Source: an uncultured Spirochaetaceae bacterium
Lineage (GTDB): Bacteria > Spirochaetota > Spirochaetia > Treponematales > Treponemataceae
Assembly (NCBI GenBank): GCA_902802305.1
Contig: CADCLG010000006.1
Coordinates: 1-64,000, forward strand
DNA: 64,000 nt
Reading direction: 5' to 3'
Of this stretch, positions 42,468 to 51,429 are shown one piece after another. Within the stretch, counting starts at the first letter, position 1. Each line of letters begins with the position of its first letter. The notes below the pieces were generated by a model that worked only from the letters and a program-made list of their open reading frames with translations, did not search any database and had not been told where the DNA came from. The position numbers and the translations under genes are program-made.

Positions 42468-45400
42468 TTAATTCTGTGTAACAGATCCACCCCAACTCAT
42501 TGATGGAATAACGTAGATTACAGAACCATCTTTCTTAGTTACTTTTGCACTAGTAACATAAAGAATAACGTCTCCTTCAAAAACATTCATTATACCAAGG
42601 CTTGTAACAGCAGTTGCACCTTCATCTGCCAAAGGTTCCCCCTTTGCAATTTGTTCTGCAAAAACAATTTTAGTTTTGTTAGCTTCAGGATTTATATACT
42701 TAATTCCAGTATTATAATCTTCTCCATCGTTTTTTACGGCATCTGTGATAATCTTGAACTGTATGTCATCAAATTCTGTATTATCTGCAATTGTAATTTC
42801 AATTGATTCCCAATCATCTTTTACAACGAAATCTGCCTCAGCATATTGACTGGTGTATTCAATCACAAAAGGACCAACAATTTCGGAAAGTCTTTCTTTT
42901 AAGGAATAGATTGATTGGATTTGTATTGCACTGTCGTTTGTAGTTGCATATAATCCATAGTCCTTTATGTAAGAAATCCAGTCTTCATCGCCATTTACAA
43001 AAGTATATTGAAGAAAAGCTGTTTCTTGTCCCTTCAAACGATATGAAAGTTCTCTTGAACTGTAACCCCACTTATTATCATTAAAGTATAAATAATGTGA
43101 ATAAGATGAAGAAGATGAATTACTGTTATAGATTTCAAAGCAAATGGTGTCTCCAATAGAAAATTCAACTCCTGAAGATAATCTTGCTTCAAGATTGTTA
43201 TTTTCATTTAATAATGTCTGAGCTTTTATAAACTTTACATAGAGTTTTACATTTCCAGTAACATTATAATCCCAAGGTGTTTTGAATTCTGAATCTGTGT
43301 AAAGAATATCTGCTATATAGCCATCTTTTTTTATAAGGTTAGACAATTTGAATGAACCTGGCACTGTTTCTATAGTATCTAAAACATCTTTACCATCGTA
43401 AATTGTTATTGTATATCGTGGTCCTTTTCCGTAATAGATGGCTTTTATATATACATCAGAAAACGTTGAACGTACCTGTAATCCATACTGCTTGATGTAA
43501 CTAATAAAATCAGCATCATTATCTTCAAATGTATATGAAAGAAGAACTGTTTCATCGCTCTTTATTGTATTTTTAGTTCCAGAATATCTGTATGAATTAT
43601 AATTTTGGGCTCTAATTTCTAATATATCTGCTGAAGAGACACTGTATGATCCATAATTACGAATCTCAAAATACAATGTATCACCAATATTCAAATTTTT
43701 TAGATAAGATTTACTTGAAGATAAAGAAACATTACTATAAGCAGAATATTCGTCTGTTGTCCACCAAGTTTCTGGCTTTACCCATTTTGCATACAAGGTT
43801 GTTGTAGTTGCTTTTATAACATCTACTTTCTGTGTTAAATCTGCATCTGCATACCAGCCTACAAAGAAATAATCTTCTTTTTCTGGTTTTGCAATTGAAT
43901 CAACAGAGGCACCTTCGTAGCTTGTAACAGTATCAAGCTCCTTTGTACCGTCCATGAGTTTTACAGATACATTTTTTGCCCAAATTGCATATAAGGTAGT
44001 ATCTTCATAAATCTCGCTTTTAAAGCTACTGTATTCTTCTGCCTTTTCTGACCATCCAACAAACTTATAGCCTTCGCGTTCAGGAGTTTCCATATAATTT
44101 GTGAGATAAGTCGAATCAAACCATCGAGGCCAGTTGTTAGTATCATTCTGTTTTTCTGTACTAAGTTTCTTTGTTGTATAAACTTTGTCAGTACCGTCAT
44201 TCATCATAAATTTTACGGTACAAGTATATACTTGAGCAAATTGAGCATAAACAGGCTGAACAAGATATTTTTCGCCGTCAATTTTTACAATGTTATCTTC
44301 TAGTTTGCCACTGTATGACCAGCTACTTGTAGGATATACTACACTCCATTTTTCAAAGCGGAAGTTTTCATCTTTAAGGCCATCGGCTAATTCTGGATTT
44401 TCAATATGTAATTTAGGTAATACATTAGGTTCGTATCTGGTATCCAAAATATCATAAGCTTGTGAATACTTGTAGTCACCATGCTGACTTCCAGGAAGAC
44501 CTTTAATTTCGTAAACAGTTACTTCTTTACCATCTTCATCTTTGAATGTTATTGTATCGGAAAGTTCTCTATCATTATCACCAAAGTCATAGCCATAAAC
44601 TTCAAGAATATTGATTTTTTCTCCGCCCCATTCTCCGTATGAATATTTTTCGTCATTCATTTCAAAGAAAATGTTGTCATCATCTGAATATCCGGCAATT
44701 TCCAGCTTTGTTTTTGCCCTTACTCCGTATACATGACCACTAAGGTATAATTCTGGATTATCAATTCCCCAGCCACGGATATATGCAATGTCTTTTACAG
44801 GGTATGTATCATAATCGCCATATACTGTTCCGTCTGCAACCCAAACACCATTCCAGAATTGTCCGTTATTTTCTGGCTGCTCTTTAAAAGCATAAAGGGA
44901 ATAAATAGTTCCTTGTCGCTTTATTTGTACCTTGTCATTCTTTGTAAATTCAGGTTTACCTACTCTTTGAATTACCTTGTCTTCTGTAAGTTTTACATCC
45001 AAGTCATCAACATTTTCTACTTTAAATTCACCAAGTCCACCTACAGCTGTTATAGTAATATTTTCTGAATAGAATGTATAACCTCTCCAGTATGCTCTTA
45101 CAGTAAAGGTATATTCTTTTCCTTCTTCAACTAAAGGATAAGTCATATTCCAGGAAGCCCAATCACCTGCTTTTATTTCCCAAAGGTCTTTTTGCATAAT
45201 GATTCCTGCTGCATTGTCAGTAACAGAAATTGTACAGTCTGCAGTAGCATTTGATGTTGAAGAACCATTCTGATATTGGTCAGTATAAGTAATATTAGAA
45301 GGAATTGTACCGCTAAAATAAATACCTCTGTCTGTTGCGCTTGCACTTACAAAAGAAGTAGAAGCACTTGCACCATCTTTACCGTCTGTACCATTCTTAC

Positions 45401-46334
45401 CGGCACTTGCAAGTAATTTCCAATTTCCGTCAACATAAATATATGAACAGCCGTCTTCGGTATTGTAGTATGCATTCAGTTCTGCTGCTTCTTCAATTTC
45501 ATCTGCGCTTTCAAAAGCACCAAGCCATTTAATGCTTATACCATTTTTACCGTTTTCACCATCTTTTCCGTCTTCACCGTCTTTACCATCTTCTCCGTCT
45601 TTACCATCTTTAATCAGAGATTTGTTTTTAATGTCATCTGTGGTAAGTGCGATATCTGAGACATTTTTTGTTTTTCCTGCTTCTACTGTAACTTTATTTG
45701 GTACTAAATATGTATAAGTTCCGAATAAAACAGAAAGATTATATGATTTTCCTGCCGGTATATTAGAAATTGTGAAAGAACCATCTTCACCTGTAAATGC
45801 CATATAACTTGTACTTGCAATACCTACAAGCATACCTGCTTGACCAGCGCCATCAAGCTTTACATTTCCGCTGATGTTTCCAGTTGCAGTTAATTTAAGG
45901 TCTGCCGCTGTTACAGTGCTAGCTGCTTTTACAGTTACGTTTGTGTTAACAGCTTTTTCCTGTGAAATATTTGAACTTGCATAAATTGTGTAAGTTCCAG
46001 CAGTGAGGTTCTTGAAAGTATAACTTCCATCTTTTGCTGCTTTTACATTGCTCAAAACTGAGCGGGCAGCTGAACGTGCTGTTTCAATTGCAGATATGTC
46101 AGTCAATCCTGCAATGCTTGCAACAGATTCTGTAGTAAGACCATCTGATTTTTCAATGCTTACCCAGATGTCTGAACTGTCTGAGCTGTTTGAATAAAGA
46201 ACCTTGCCTGTGATTGTTCCCAATTCATTTGCAACTGGACCGCTGCCTGTAGCACCAGGGTCAGGACAACCAACCAATGTGACAAGAATAGCAAGCATTC
46301 CTGCCAGACCCAAAAACTTTTTAAGTTTTAACAT
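42468..46334 (-). CDS. Very large modular surface-type lipoprotein, downstream of a repeat-containing leader
   Basis: A 1288-residue lipoprotein. The signal MLKLKKFLGLAGMLAILVTLVGC is followed by GCPDPG; carboxypeptidase-regulatory-like beta domains (KDGSYTFKNLTAGTYTIYAS; GEDGSFTISNIPAGKSYNLSV) come next, then a collagen-like GKDGEDGKDGE stretch near residue 245-265, a jellyroll region and at least two InlB-type repeats (EGYKFVGWSEKAEE with LYAIW; EDYFFVGWYADADL with LYAKW), and beta-rich C-terminal domains with repeated ISYIKxYGL. It looks like a cell-surface adhesin or carbohydrate/host-binding protein. GGCAAGGAG precedes the start. It shares leader architecture with the 859-aa lipoprotein gene. 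Confidence 0.85.
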   Translation of the reverse strand: MLKLKKFLGLAGMLAILVTLVGCPDPGATGSGPVANELGTITGKVLYSNSSDSSDIWVSIEKSDGLTTESVASIAGLTDISAIETARSAARSVLSNVKAAKDGSYTFKNLTAGTYTIYASSNISQEKAVNTNVTVKAASTVTAADLKLTATGNISGNVKLDGAGQAGMLVGIASTSYMAFTGEDGSFTISNIPAGKSYNLSVLFGTYTYLVPNKVTVEAGKTKNVSDIALTTDDIKNKSLIKDGKDGEDGKDGEDGKDGENGKNGISIKWLGAFESADEIEEAAELNAYYNTEDGCSYIYVDGNWKLLASAGKNGTDGKDGASASTSFVSASATDRGIYFSGTIPSNITYTDQYQNGSSTSNATADCTISVTDNAAGIIMQKDLWEIKAGDWASWNMTYPLVEEGKEYTFTVRAYWRGYTFYSENITITAVGGLGEFKVENVDDLDVKLTEDKVIQRVGKPEFTKNDKVQIKRQGTIYSLYAFKEQPENNGQFWNGVWVADGTVYGDYDTYPVKDIAYIRGWGIDNPELYLSGHVYGVRAKTKLEIAGYSDDDNIFFEMNDEKYSYGEWGGEKINILEVYGYDFGDNDRELSDTITFKDEDGKEVTVYEIKGLPGSQHGDYKYSQAYDILDTRYEPNVLPKLHIENPELADGLKDENFRFEKWSVVYPTSSWSYSGKLEDNIVKIDGEKYLVQPVYAQFAQVYTCTVKFMMNDGTDKVYTTKKLSTEKQNDTNNWPRWFDSTYLTNYMETPEREGYKFVGWSEKAEEYSSFKSEIYEDTTLYAIWAKNVSVKLMDGTKELDTVTSYEGASVDSIAKPEKEDYFFVGWYADADLTQKVDVIKATTTTLYAKWVKPETWWTTDEYSAYSNVSLSSSKSYLKNLNIGDTLYFEIRNYGSYSVSSADILEIRAQNYNSYRYSGTKNTIKSDETVLLSYTFEDNDADFISYIKQYGLQVRSTFSDVYIKAIYYGKGPRYTITIYDGKDVLDTIETVPGSFKLSNLIKKDGYIADILYTDSEFKTPWDYNVTGNVKLYVKFIKAQTLLNENNNLEARLSSGVEFSIGDTICFEIYNSNSSSSSYSHYLYFNDNKWGYSSRELSYRLKGQETAFLQYTFVNGDEDWISYIKDYGLYATTNDSAIQIQSIYSLKERLSEIVGPFVIEYTSQYAEADFVVKDDWESIEITIADNTEFDDIQFKIITDAVKNDGEDYNTGIKYINPEANKTKIVFAEQIAKGEPLADEGATAVTSLGIMNVFEGDVILYVTSAKVTKKDGSVIYVIPSMSWGGSVTQN

Positions 46335-46424
46335 AAAATCTCCTTGCCGATAAAAGCCTTATAAACTCTTATCACGCCTCCTTTATTGCACCGCGTTAAT
46401 TGCAAACTGCACGTCGGCGCATAT

Positions 46425-46469
46425 AAAAAAAACGCGGCGTTAAATCCCCAAAAGGACATAACGTTGCGT
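46425..46469 (-). terminator. Intrinsic terminator in the leader of the 1288-aa lipoprotein gene
   Basis: On the minus strand ACGC..CGTTA..TCC pairs with GGG..TAACG..GCGT across a TTTTG loop (46432-46469, with two A-C and one T-T mismatch), followed by eight T (46425-46432). It lies 90 bases before the start codon. The corresponding hairpin of the other lipoprotein has different stem sequence but the same place. Confidence 0.8.
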
Positions 46470-46474
46470 CTTAT

Positions 46475-46672
46475 TCACAAAAATAATTTATATGCGGTCT
46501 TACTGAACTGAACTGAACTGAACTGAACTGAACTGAACTGAACTGAACTGAACTGAACTGAACTGAACTGAACTGAACTGAACAGAACTGAACTGAACTG
46601 AACTGAACTGAACTGAACTGAACTGAACTGAACTGAACTGAACTGAACTTTTTCGCCTAAAACGTTTAACAA
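46475..46672 (-). CDS. Leader peptide crossing the 29.6-copy TTCAG repeat
   Basis: GGAGAG followed after six bases by TTG gives a frame that runs through the repeat as FSSVQ units and ends KLFL-TGA at 46475-46477, the same C-terminal residues reached by one frame of the other leader. The alternative frames stop at TAA immediately after the tract or TAA 46471-46473. The start codon is uncertain (a GTG at 46723 or ATG at 46684 are alternatives, the latter giving only MES). As at the first locus, a regulatory leader is more likely than a protein. Confidence 0.5.
   Translation of the reverse strand: MLNVLGEKVQFSSVQFSSVQFSSVQFSSVLFSSVQFSSVQFSSVQFSSVQFSSVQFSKTAYKLFL
46502..46649. repeat. Pentanucleotide tandem repeat, 29.6 copies
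   Basis: One hundred forty-eight bases of ACTGA units (TTCAG on the minus strand) with a single T-to-A change at 46584. Same unit as at 38055-38107. Confidence 0.98.
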
Positions 46673-46713
46673 AATTAACTCTCCATAAAAATCGCCTTTT
46701 AAAATATACAAAT

Positions 46714-46741
46714 ATTTTAACACACTTTTTCAGATTCGCAA
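46714..46741 (-). promoter_or_regulatory. Promoter of the repeat-containing leader 2
   Basis: Minus strand TTGCGA (46736-46741), 16 bases, TAAAAT (46714-46719), the same -10 box as leader 1. The flanks of both repeats are alike beyond the tract (for example TTAAACG, and the AAATTATTTTTGTGAATAA sequence on the other side). Confidence 0.6.
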
Positions 46742-46844
46742 TTATTTTATTTGTGATATTTCACCAGACATTTCATATCACTTTACAAAGATAATATTTT
46801 GTTATAAATATTAAGGTAATTCTACAGAAAAGGAGTGCTTATTT

Positions 46845-47306
46845 ATGAAAAAACGACTTTTATTCATCTTCCTGCTGATTTCCGCCGCCCTGCTGACAAG
46901 CTCCTGTTATTTAGTTCTTGGTGTTGATTTTGATGAGCTTACTTTTGAAGAACATCTTGCTTCCTGGAAAGAACTTGATTATAAAAATTACAGCTTTACA
47001 TATACAGAGCGCATTGGTCTTTTTAAGAAGACAGAGTTTTCAGTTACTGTAAAAGATGGCGAAAAGGACACAAACAAAAATGCCCGTGATATTTACTGTA
47101 TTGAAGATTTATTCGACTATACAATGAAATTATATGATAGAAATGTTACAGCTGAACATAATGGAAATGTGACTTTTGGTGTTTCTTATCATCCTGATTA
47201 TTATTTTCCGAATATAATAAAAATCAGACACAACGAGAGTCTTGATAACTTTTTAGGTGATAGGCCTATGACTATCAGAATAAATAGTTTTTTAGCTGTT
47301 GATTAA
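46845..47306 (+). CDS. Hypothetical lipoprotein (DUF6174-like)
   Basis: A 153-residue lipoprotein with signal MKKRLLFIFLLISAALLTSSC. The body, ASWKELDYKNYSFTYTERIG then FSVTVKDGEKD and ISYHPDYYFPNIIKI-like ends, resembles the small DUF6174 lipoproteins, which share a WKxxxxxNYSFTY start and a V-x-V-x-x-G strand. Function unknown. AAGGAGTG precedes the ATG. It faces away from the large lipoprotein leader. Confidence 0.75.
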   Translation: MKKRLLFIFLLISAALLTSSCYLVLGVDFDELTFEEHLASWKELDYKNYSFTYTERIGLFKKTEFSVTVKDGEKDTNKNARDIYCIEDLFDYTMKLYDRNVTAEHNGNVTFGVSYHPDYYFPNIIKIRHNESLDNFLGDRPMTIRINSFLAVD

Positions 47307-47367
47307 TGGAATTATAATAAGCCGTAATAAGCCGCGAAGTGATAGTTTGCTAAATACCAGAAAGAGT

Positions 47368-48291
47368 CTACTCAATTATCCAGCGGTTGTTTTCGCACTT
47401 AAAGCGTTTTGCATTTACTTCAAGAAGGCGACCGTCTTCACCAGACATTTTTATCATATTGGTAAGAGGATTCACTTCTGTGATTCTAAAGTTTGTTCCG
47501 TCATAATTCAGATGTATTCCTTCAGAAGGAAGATTTTTTCTTGCTTCATTATACCAGTCAAACTCATAAGAAAGACAACACAAAAGCCTTCCACACTGAC
47601 CTGAAATCTTAGTTGAATTAAGGGAAAGATTCTGGTCTTTTGCCATTCTAATAGAAACCGGGCGCAGTTTGTCGCTTACTCCATGGCAACAGAAAGGACG
47701 TCCACATACACCAAGACCGCCGACAATTCTTGCTTCATCGCGCACACCAATCTGGCGCAATTCAATTCTCATTTTGAAAACAGAAACTAAATCCTTTACA
47801 AGCTCTCTAAAGTCAACCCTGCTTTCTGAACTGAAGAAAAACAGAACCTTAGGTTCATCAAAGAGAAAGTGAGTTTCAACAAGCTTCATTTCAAGCTTGT
47901 GGGCAGCAACCTTTTCTTTAAATACAGGGAAGGCGTCTTTTTCCTTCTTTTTTAACCCTTCACGTTTCTGTAAATCTTCTTTTGAAGCCTTGCGGTCAAT
48001 TGTAACAATATCAGATTGTTTAATTCCAATCGGCTTGCTTACCCGGCCAAGAACCAGAGCCATGTCTTTTCCGTAGCGGGTAGGGGTAATTACATAATCA
48101 CCACTGTTTAATTTTATGTTGTTATTTGAGGTTTTTGCATATAAAGTTTCGTTTGAATAATCCAGTTTTAAATGATAAAGAGGATAATCAACTATAATTT
48201 CTGTTTCTACTACCGCACCGGCATCGTTATCTTCCAGGCTGGCAAGGTTTTCGTTCTGATTGTCTATATCTGTCTCAAAAATATCACTCAT
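47368..48291 (-). CDS. PSP1/RicT (YaaT)-like protein
   Basis: A 307-residue protein with the PSP1 C-terminal domain. The Cys-rich core GVCGRPFCCHGVSDKL and SGQCGRLLCCLSYEFDWY is the RicT/YaaT signature and can hold an iron-sulfur cluster. In Bacillus RicT works with RicA and RicF to promote RNase Y action. The neighbour YaaR-like gene repeats the yaaR-yaaT pairing of Firmicutes. The N-terminal 35 residues are acidic and poorly conserved. Confidence 0.88.
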   Translation of the reverse strand: MSDIFETDIDNQNENLASLEDNDAGAVVETEIIVDYPLYHLKLDYSNETLYAKTSNNNIKLNSGDYVITPTRYGKDMALVLGRVSKPIGIKQSDIVTIDRKASKEDLQKREGLKKKEKDAFPVFKEKVAAHKLEMKLVETHFLFDEPKVLFFFSSESRVDFRELVKDLVSVFKMRIELRQIGVRDEARIVGGLGVCGRPFCCHGVSDKLRPVSIRMAKDQNLSLNSTKISGQCGRLLCCLSYEFDWYNEARKNLPSEGIHLNYDGTNFRITEVNPLTNMIKMSGEDGRLLEVNAKRFKCENNRWIIE

Positions 48292-48340
48292 AATTTTCCG
48301 TCTTTTTTTCTAATTTTTCCTGATAATTTTAGTATATCTG

Positions 48341-48907
48341 TTATGATTGCATTAAGTCTACAATCAAACCCTTAATTTCATTTATCTGCGCAAGCAGTTT
48401 TAAATTGTTTTTCTGATTATTAAGCAAGCCCCGTGTCATGGCATCCAGTTTTTCGTTGATTACAGGGATTATTACACGAGGATCTCTTTCTCTCATTTTT
48501 GTGTTAAATTTTGAAAAGGTCTGCATGGGTGATGAAAGGCCGCGTCTTTTTTTTGATTTTACCTCGTAATTATTTTGAACTATATATTTTATAAACTGCT
48601 GAACTGTCTTTCTAAACTCCATAAGATTTTCTGTAGAAGCATCCAGCGCAACTTTTTTTCCGGCAATTTCAACTGCATCCCGTAAAAAAACAGCGGCATC
48701 TTCCGTATCCATTTCAAGGATTTCTGGTGGAAAGTCTGCTGCATTTATATTTGGATTTATATCCTGTTTTGATTTAAGCAGTTTTGAAAACTTTGATTTT
48801 TCACTTGAAGCTACTTTTTCTTTTTTGAGATTTTTTGCAGCCTGACTGGTGGCATTTTGTAGGCCTGAGTAATAAGTAGATGCTTCCAGTGGATTTATAT
48901 CACTCAT
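48341..48907 (-). CDS. YaaR/DUF327-family protein
   Basis: A 188-residue protein of the YaaR (DUF327) family: the helical core runs LEMDTEDAAVFLRDAVEIAGKKVALDASTENLMEFRKTVQQFIKYIVQ with KKRRGLSSPMQTF after it. Found next to PSP1/RicT in several phyla; the role is unknown. Its start codon overlaps the stop of the upstream bactofilin gene by one base, so the two are coupled. Confidence 0.8.
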   Translation of the reverse strand: MSDINPLEASTYYSGLQNATSQAAKNLKKEKVASSEKSKFSKLLKSKQDINPNINAADFPPEILEMDTEDAAVFLRDAVEIAGKKVALDASTENLMEFRKTVQQFIKYIVQNNYEVKSKKRRGLSSPMQTFSKFNTKMRERDPRVIIPVINEKLDAMTRGLLNNQKNNLKLLAQINEIKGLIVDLMQS

Positions 48908-49317
48908 TAAAGTGCTGCCTTTTCCTTTATAGCTTTTGACTGCAAATACTCTGAAGTTTCTTTTTCAAAGCGTTCGTTATCTTTTATTGCTATACAATGA
49001 CCGTGAAAAACAGCCTTGTCATCAATCTGAACTTTATGCGAAATTAAATCACCAATTACAACTGCTGTGGTTAAAAGCTTTACACTTTCTGCAGCCCTTA
49101 TATTTCCCAGAATAATTCCGCCGATAATGATAGATTTTGCTTTTAAATCACCTTGAATGCGGGCATTTTCACCAATTATTACGTTTCCGTCCGTTTCAAG
49201 ATTTCCGTCAATATCACCGTCAATACGAACAAAGCCGTTAATTTTGACATCACCAGAAATAGCAGACCCGTTTCCGATAATTGTATTTATAGAAATATCA
49301 TCTATTCTAAAAGCCAT
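48907..49317 (-). CDS. Bactofilin
   Basis: A 136-residue bactofilin. The repeated pattern SGDVKINGFVRIDGDIDGNLETDGNVIIGENARIQGDLKAKS is the right-handed beta-helix core that polymerises into cytoskeletal filaments. Bactofilins shape the cell and often act with M23 peptidases, one of which lies 15 bases upstream on the same strand. Confidence 0.93.
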   Translation of the reverse strand: MAFRIDDISINTIIGNGSAISGDVKINGFVRIDGDIDGNLETDGNVIIGENARIQGDLKAKSIIIGGIILGNIRAAESVKLLTTAVVIGDLISHKVQIDDKAVFHGHCIAIKDNERFEKETSEYLQSKAIKEKAAL

Positions 49318-49332
49318 AGTTTCCTGTTTATC

Positions 49333-50361
49333 TTACCTGTTTGTAAGTTTAATGTTGATGTATTTGGCAGGATCAACTACGTCAGAACCAATATGAACTT
49401 CATAATGAAGGTGTGGACCTGTAGAAATACCAGTGTTACCAACGTATCCGATAACATCACCCTGTTCTACTAACTGTCCTTTCTTTACACGAGATGTACT
49501 TAAATGAGCATATCTTGTGTAAATACCATGATTATGTTTGATGATAACGTAATTTCCAAAGCCATTGTCAAAACCAACGGTTACAACTTGTCCAGATGCC
49601 GTAGCCATTACAGCATCTCCGGTTCGCCAGGTAGAAAAGTCAATTCCCTTATGAATGTACCACTGCTTGTTAAGTGGATGCAGGTTTGGTCCAAAAGCCA
49701 TTGAAATATGAAGGTTAGGGCTCTTAATTGGACAAATACTAGGGATTTCTGTAAAAAGTGACTGCTGAGTTTTCAGCATTTTTCCAATCTGTTCAATCGG
49801 TTCAACTGCACCTTCAAGATAAGAGGTTAATTCCTGAATATCCTGCAATTCCCGGGCAGTTCCGCTTGTCATTTCTTTTGTACTGAATAATGATGATAAG
49901 TCGCTGTTATTAAGCGATGTATCAGATTTGTTTTCTACCTGATTGATTCCAAGCAAAGAAAGTGATTGTGAAAGTGATGACTGGAATCGTTTTGCAGCCT
50001 GAAAAAGATTTGCATTTTCGTCACGCAACTGGTCTAAGCTTGCCAGTGTTTCGCGGTTTTGATTCATTAAACTTGAGATTTCTGTATTTGCTGCAAGAGA
50101 ACGTTTGTTAAAAATTATAAATGAAGAACCCAGGCCCACAATTAAAATGACACTTAATAACAAGGCAAAAACATTCGTCTGGAAATTAATTACCTTTCCC
50201 TGAGAATGAGGAACTATCATGATAGTGAGTTTGTTATCAAATATCTTAAAAATCTTAACAAAGAATAGTCCGATTATTCTAAAGAAACTGCTCACCTTTT
50301 TGGCGAAACCAGAAGCGACTACCTTTTCGATTTTTTTTACTTTTTTTTGCGTCCTAGACAA
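49333..50361 (-). CDS. Membrane-anchored M23 (LytM-type) peptidase
   Basis: A 342-residue protein with an internal membrane anchor (FALLLSVILIVGLGSSFIIF near 68-87), a coiled-coil region (SLMNQNRETLASLDQLRDEN) and a C-terminal M23 domain. The zinc ligands appear in HKGIDF, and HLHYEVH is the last motif. The catalytic domain would face the periplasm and cut peptidoglycan peptides, or act as an adaptor with the downstream bactofilin. Genes for this peptidase, bactofilin, YaaR-like and RicT follow in one direction. Confidence 0.9.
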   Translation of the reverse strand: MSRTQKKVKKIEKVVASGFAKKVSSFFRIIGLFFVKIFKIFDNKLTIMIVPHSQGKVINFQTNVFALLLSVILIVGLGSSFIIFNKRSLAANTEISSLMNQNRETLASLDQLRDENANLFQAAKRFQSSLSQSLSLLGINQVENKSDTSLNNSDLSSLFSTKEMTSGTARELQDIQELTSYLEGAVEPIEQIGKMLKTQQSLFTEIPSICPIKSPNLHISMAFGPNLHPLNKQWYIHKGIDFSTWRTGDAVMATASGQVVTVGFDNGFGNYVIIKHNHGIYTRYAHLSTSRVKKGQLVEQGDVIGYVGNTGISTGPHLHYEVHIGSDVVDPAKYINIKLTNR

Positions 50362-50565
50362 TTTAATCTCCGAACTTTTAACTGTAACCTAAATTATACA
50401 TTAATTATAAATTACAGTCAAATTCTCCTTTTAATAAGTAAAAATTAGTTTGACGATAAACTAAACCTATGATATCTTTATCGGTAGAAGATAATTGTAT
50501 ATTTAGCATAAAACTTTTTTTGCTAGATTAACTGCTCAAAATCATATTTTTTTAGGAAGAAAGCC

Positions 50566-51342
50566 ATGAAGTTTTTTGATACTCACGCTCACATCGGGCT
50601 CATTTACGATGATCCTATTGAACAATTACGCGTCATTCAGCAGGCAAAACAGGCTGGGGTAGCACGTATAATCAGCATTAATAATAGTTTAATGGACTTT
50701 CCTAAGGTTTATAACACCTTAAAGTCTGTTTCTGGAATATATCATGCCGCAGGGGTGGCTCCATCAGAAGTAAATAATCCTGGTTCTGACTGGATTAACA
50801 CACTCGAAAAAAATCTTTCTCTTCCACGTGTAATTGCAGTGGGCGAGACAGGTCTTGATTATTATAAACAGTTTGGAGACAAACGCTCACAGATAGAATT
50901 ATTTATTACTCAGCTTGAAATTGCTCAGAAGCATAATCTTCCTGTAATAATTCATAACAGAGAAGCAGGAAAAGATGTTTATGATATTTTAACAGAACGT
51001 CTCCCTGATGCAGGTGCAATTTTGCATTGTTATTCAGAAGATGCTGCTTATGCAAAAAAATGCCTTGATAAGAATATCTGGTTTAGTTTTGCAGGAAATC
51101 TAACTTACAGAAATGCCCGCAATTTGCATGAAACAGTTATGAATATTCCTGTTGACCGTATTTTGATTGAAACCGAAAGTCCTTTTATGATTCCTGCTGA
51201 GTTCAGAGAAAGAAAACGCACAATGCCGGCTTATTTACCTTCAACTGCACGTTTCCTTGCAGAAATGCTCGAAATGGATTTGGAAGAATTAAGCGTTCAG
51301 TTATGGAAGAACAGCTGCAAGGCATTTAACTTACCTGAATAA
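50566..51342 (+). CDS. tatD: TatD-family deoxyribonuclease
   Basis: A 258-residue metal-dependent hydrolase. FFDTHAHIG gives the two metal-binding His, VIAVGETGLDYY the Glu, PVIIHNRE a later His, LHCYSE another, and ETESPFM the Asp-substituted end region (ETDxP in most members is ETESP here). TatD enzymes act as DNases/exonucleases in quality control. GGAAG lies before the ATG. Confidence 0.93.
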   Translation: MKFFDTHAHIGLIYDDPIEQLRVIQQAKQAGVARIISINNSLMDFPKVYNTLKSVSGIYHAAGVAPSEVNNPGSDWINTLEKNLSLPRVIAVGETGLDYYKQFGDKRSQIELFITQLEIAQKHNLPVIIHNREAGKDVYDILTERLPDAGAILHCYSEDAAYAKKCLDKNIWFSFAGNLTYRNARNLHETVMNIPVDRILIETESPFMIPAEFRERKRTMPAYLPSTARFLAEMLEMDLEELSVQLWKNSCKAFNLPE

Positions 51343-51343
51343 T

Positions 51344-51414
51344 AGCGGCAGTGCTCGCTGGTCTTTGGTGAGCATTGTTTTGCTGCCGCTTCAAGTTTTG
51401 CTTTGCAAAACTTG
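51344..51414 (+). repeat. Two hairpins between tatD and dus
   Basis: AGCGGCAG (51344-51351) pairs with CTGCCGCT (51383-51390), with inner TGCTC/GAGCA; right after it CAAGTTTTGC-TTT-GCAAAACTTG (51392-51414) forms a perfect 10-bp hairpin. They could terminate tatD or shape the leader of dus. The GCGGCA/TGCCGC arm recalls the centre of the nested palindromes at 11.2-11.7 kb. Confidence 0.7.
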
Positions 51415-51429
51415 TACGATGTTACTTAT

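Noticed and set aside
38055..46649. The two pentamer tracts as a CRISPR array or part of one
   Set aside because: No spacers between units; each tract is a pure 5-bp microsatellite and no cas genes are present.
46475..46723. Open frame of FSSVQ repeats read as a real repetitive protein
   Set aside because: It is the translation of the TTCAG tract plus flanks, its start is weak, and it ends at the foot of a terminator; a regulatory leader explains it better.
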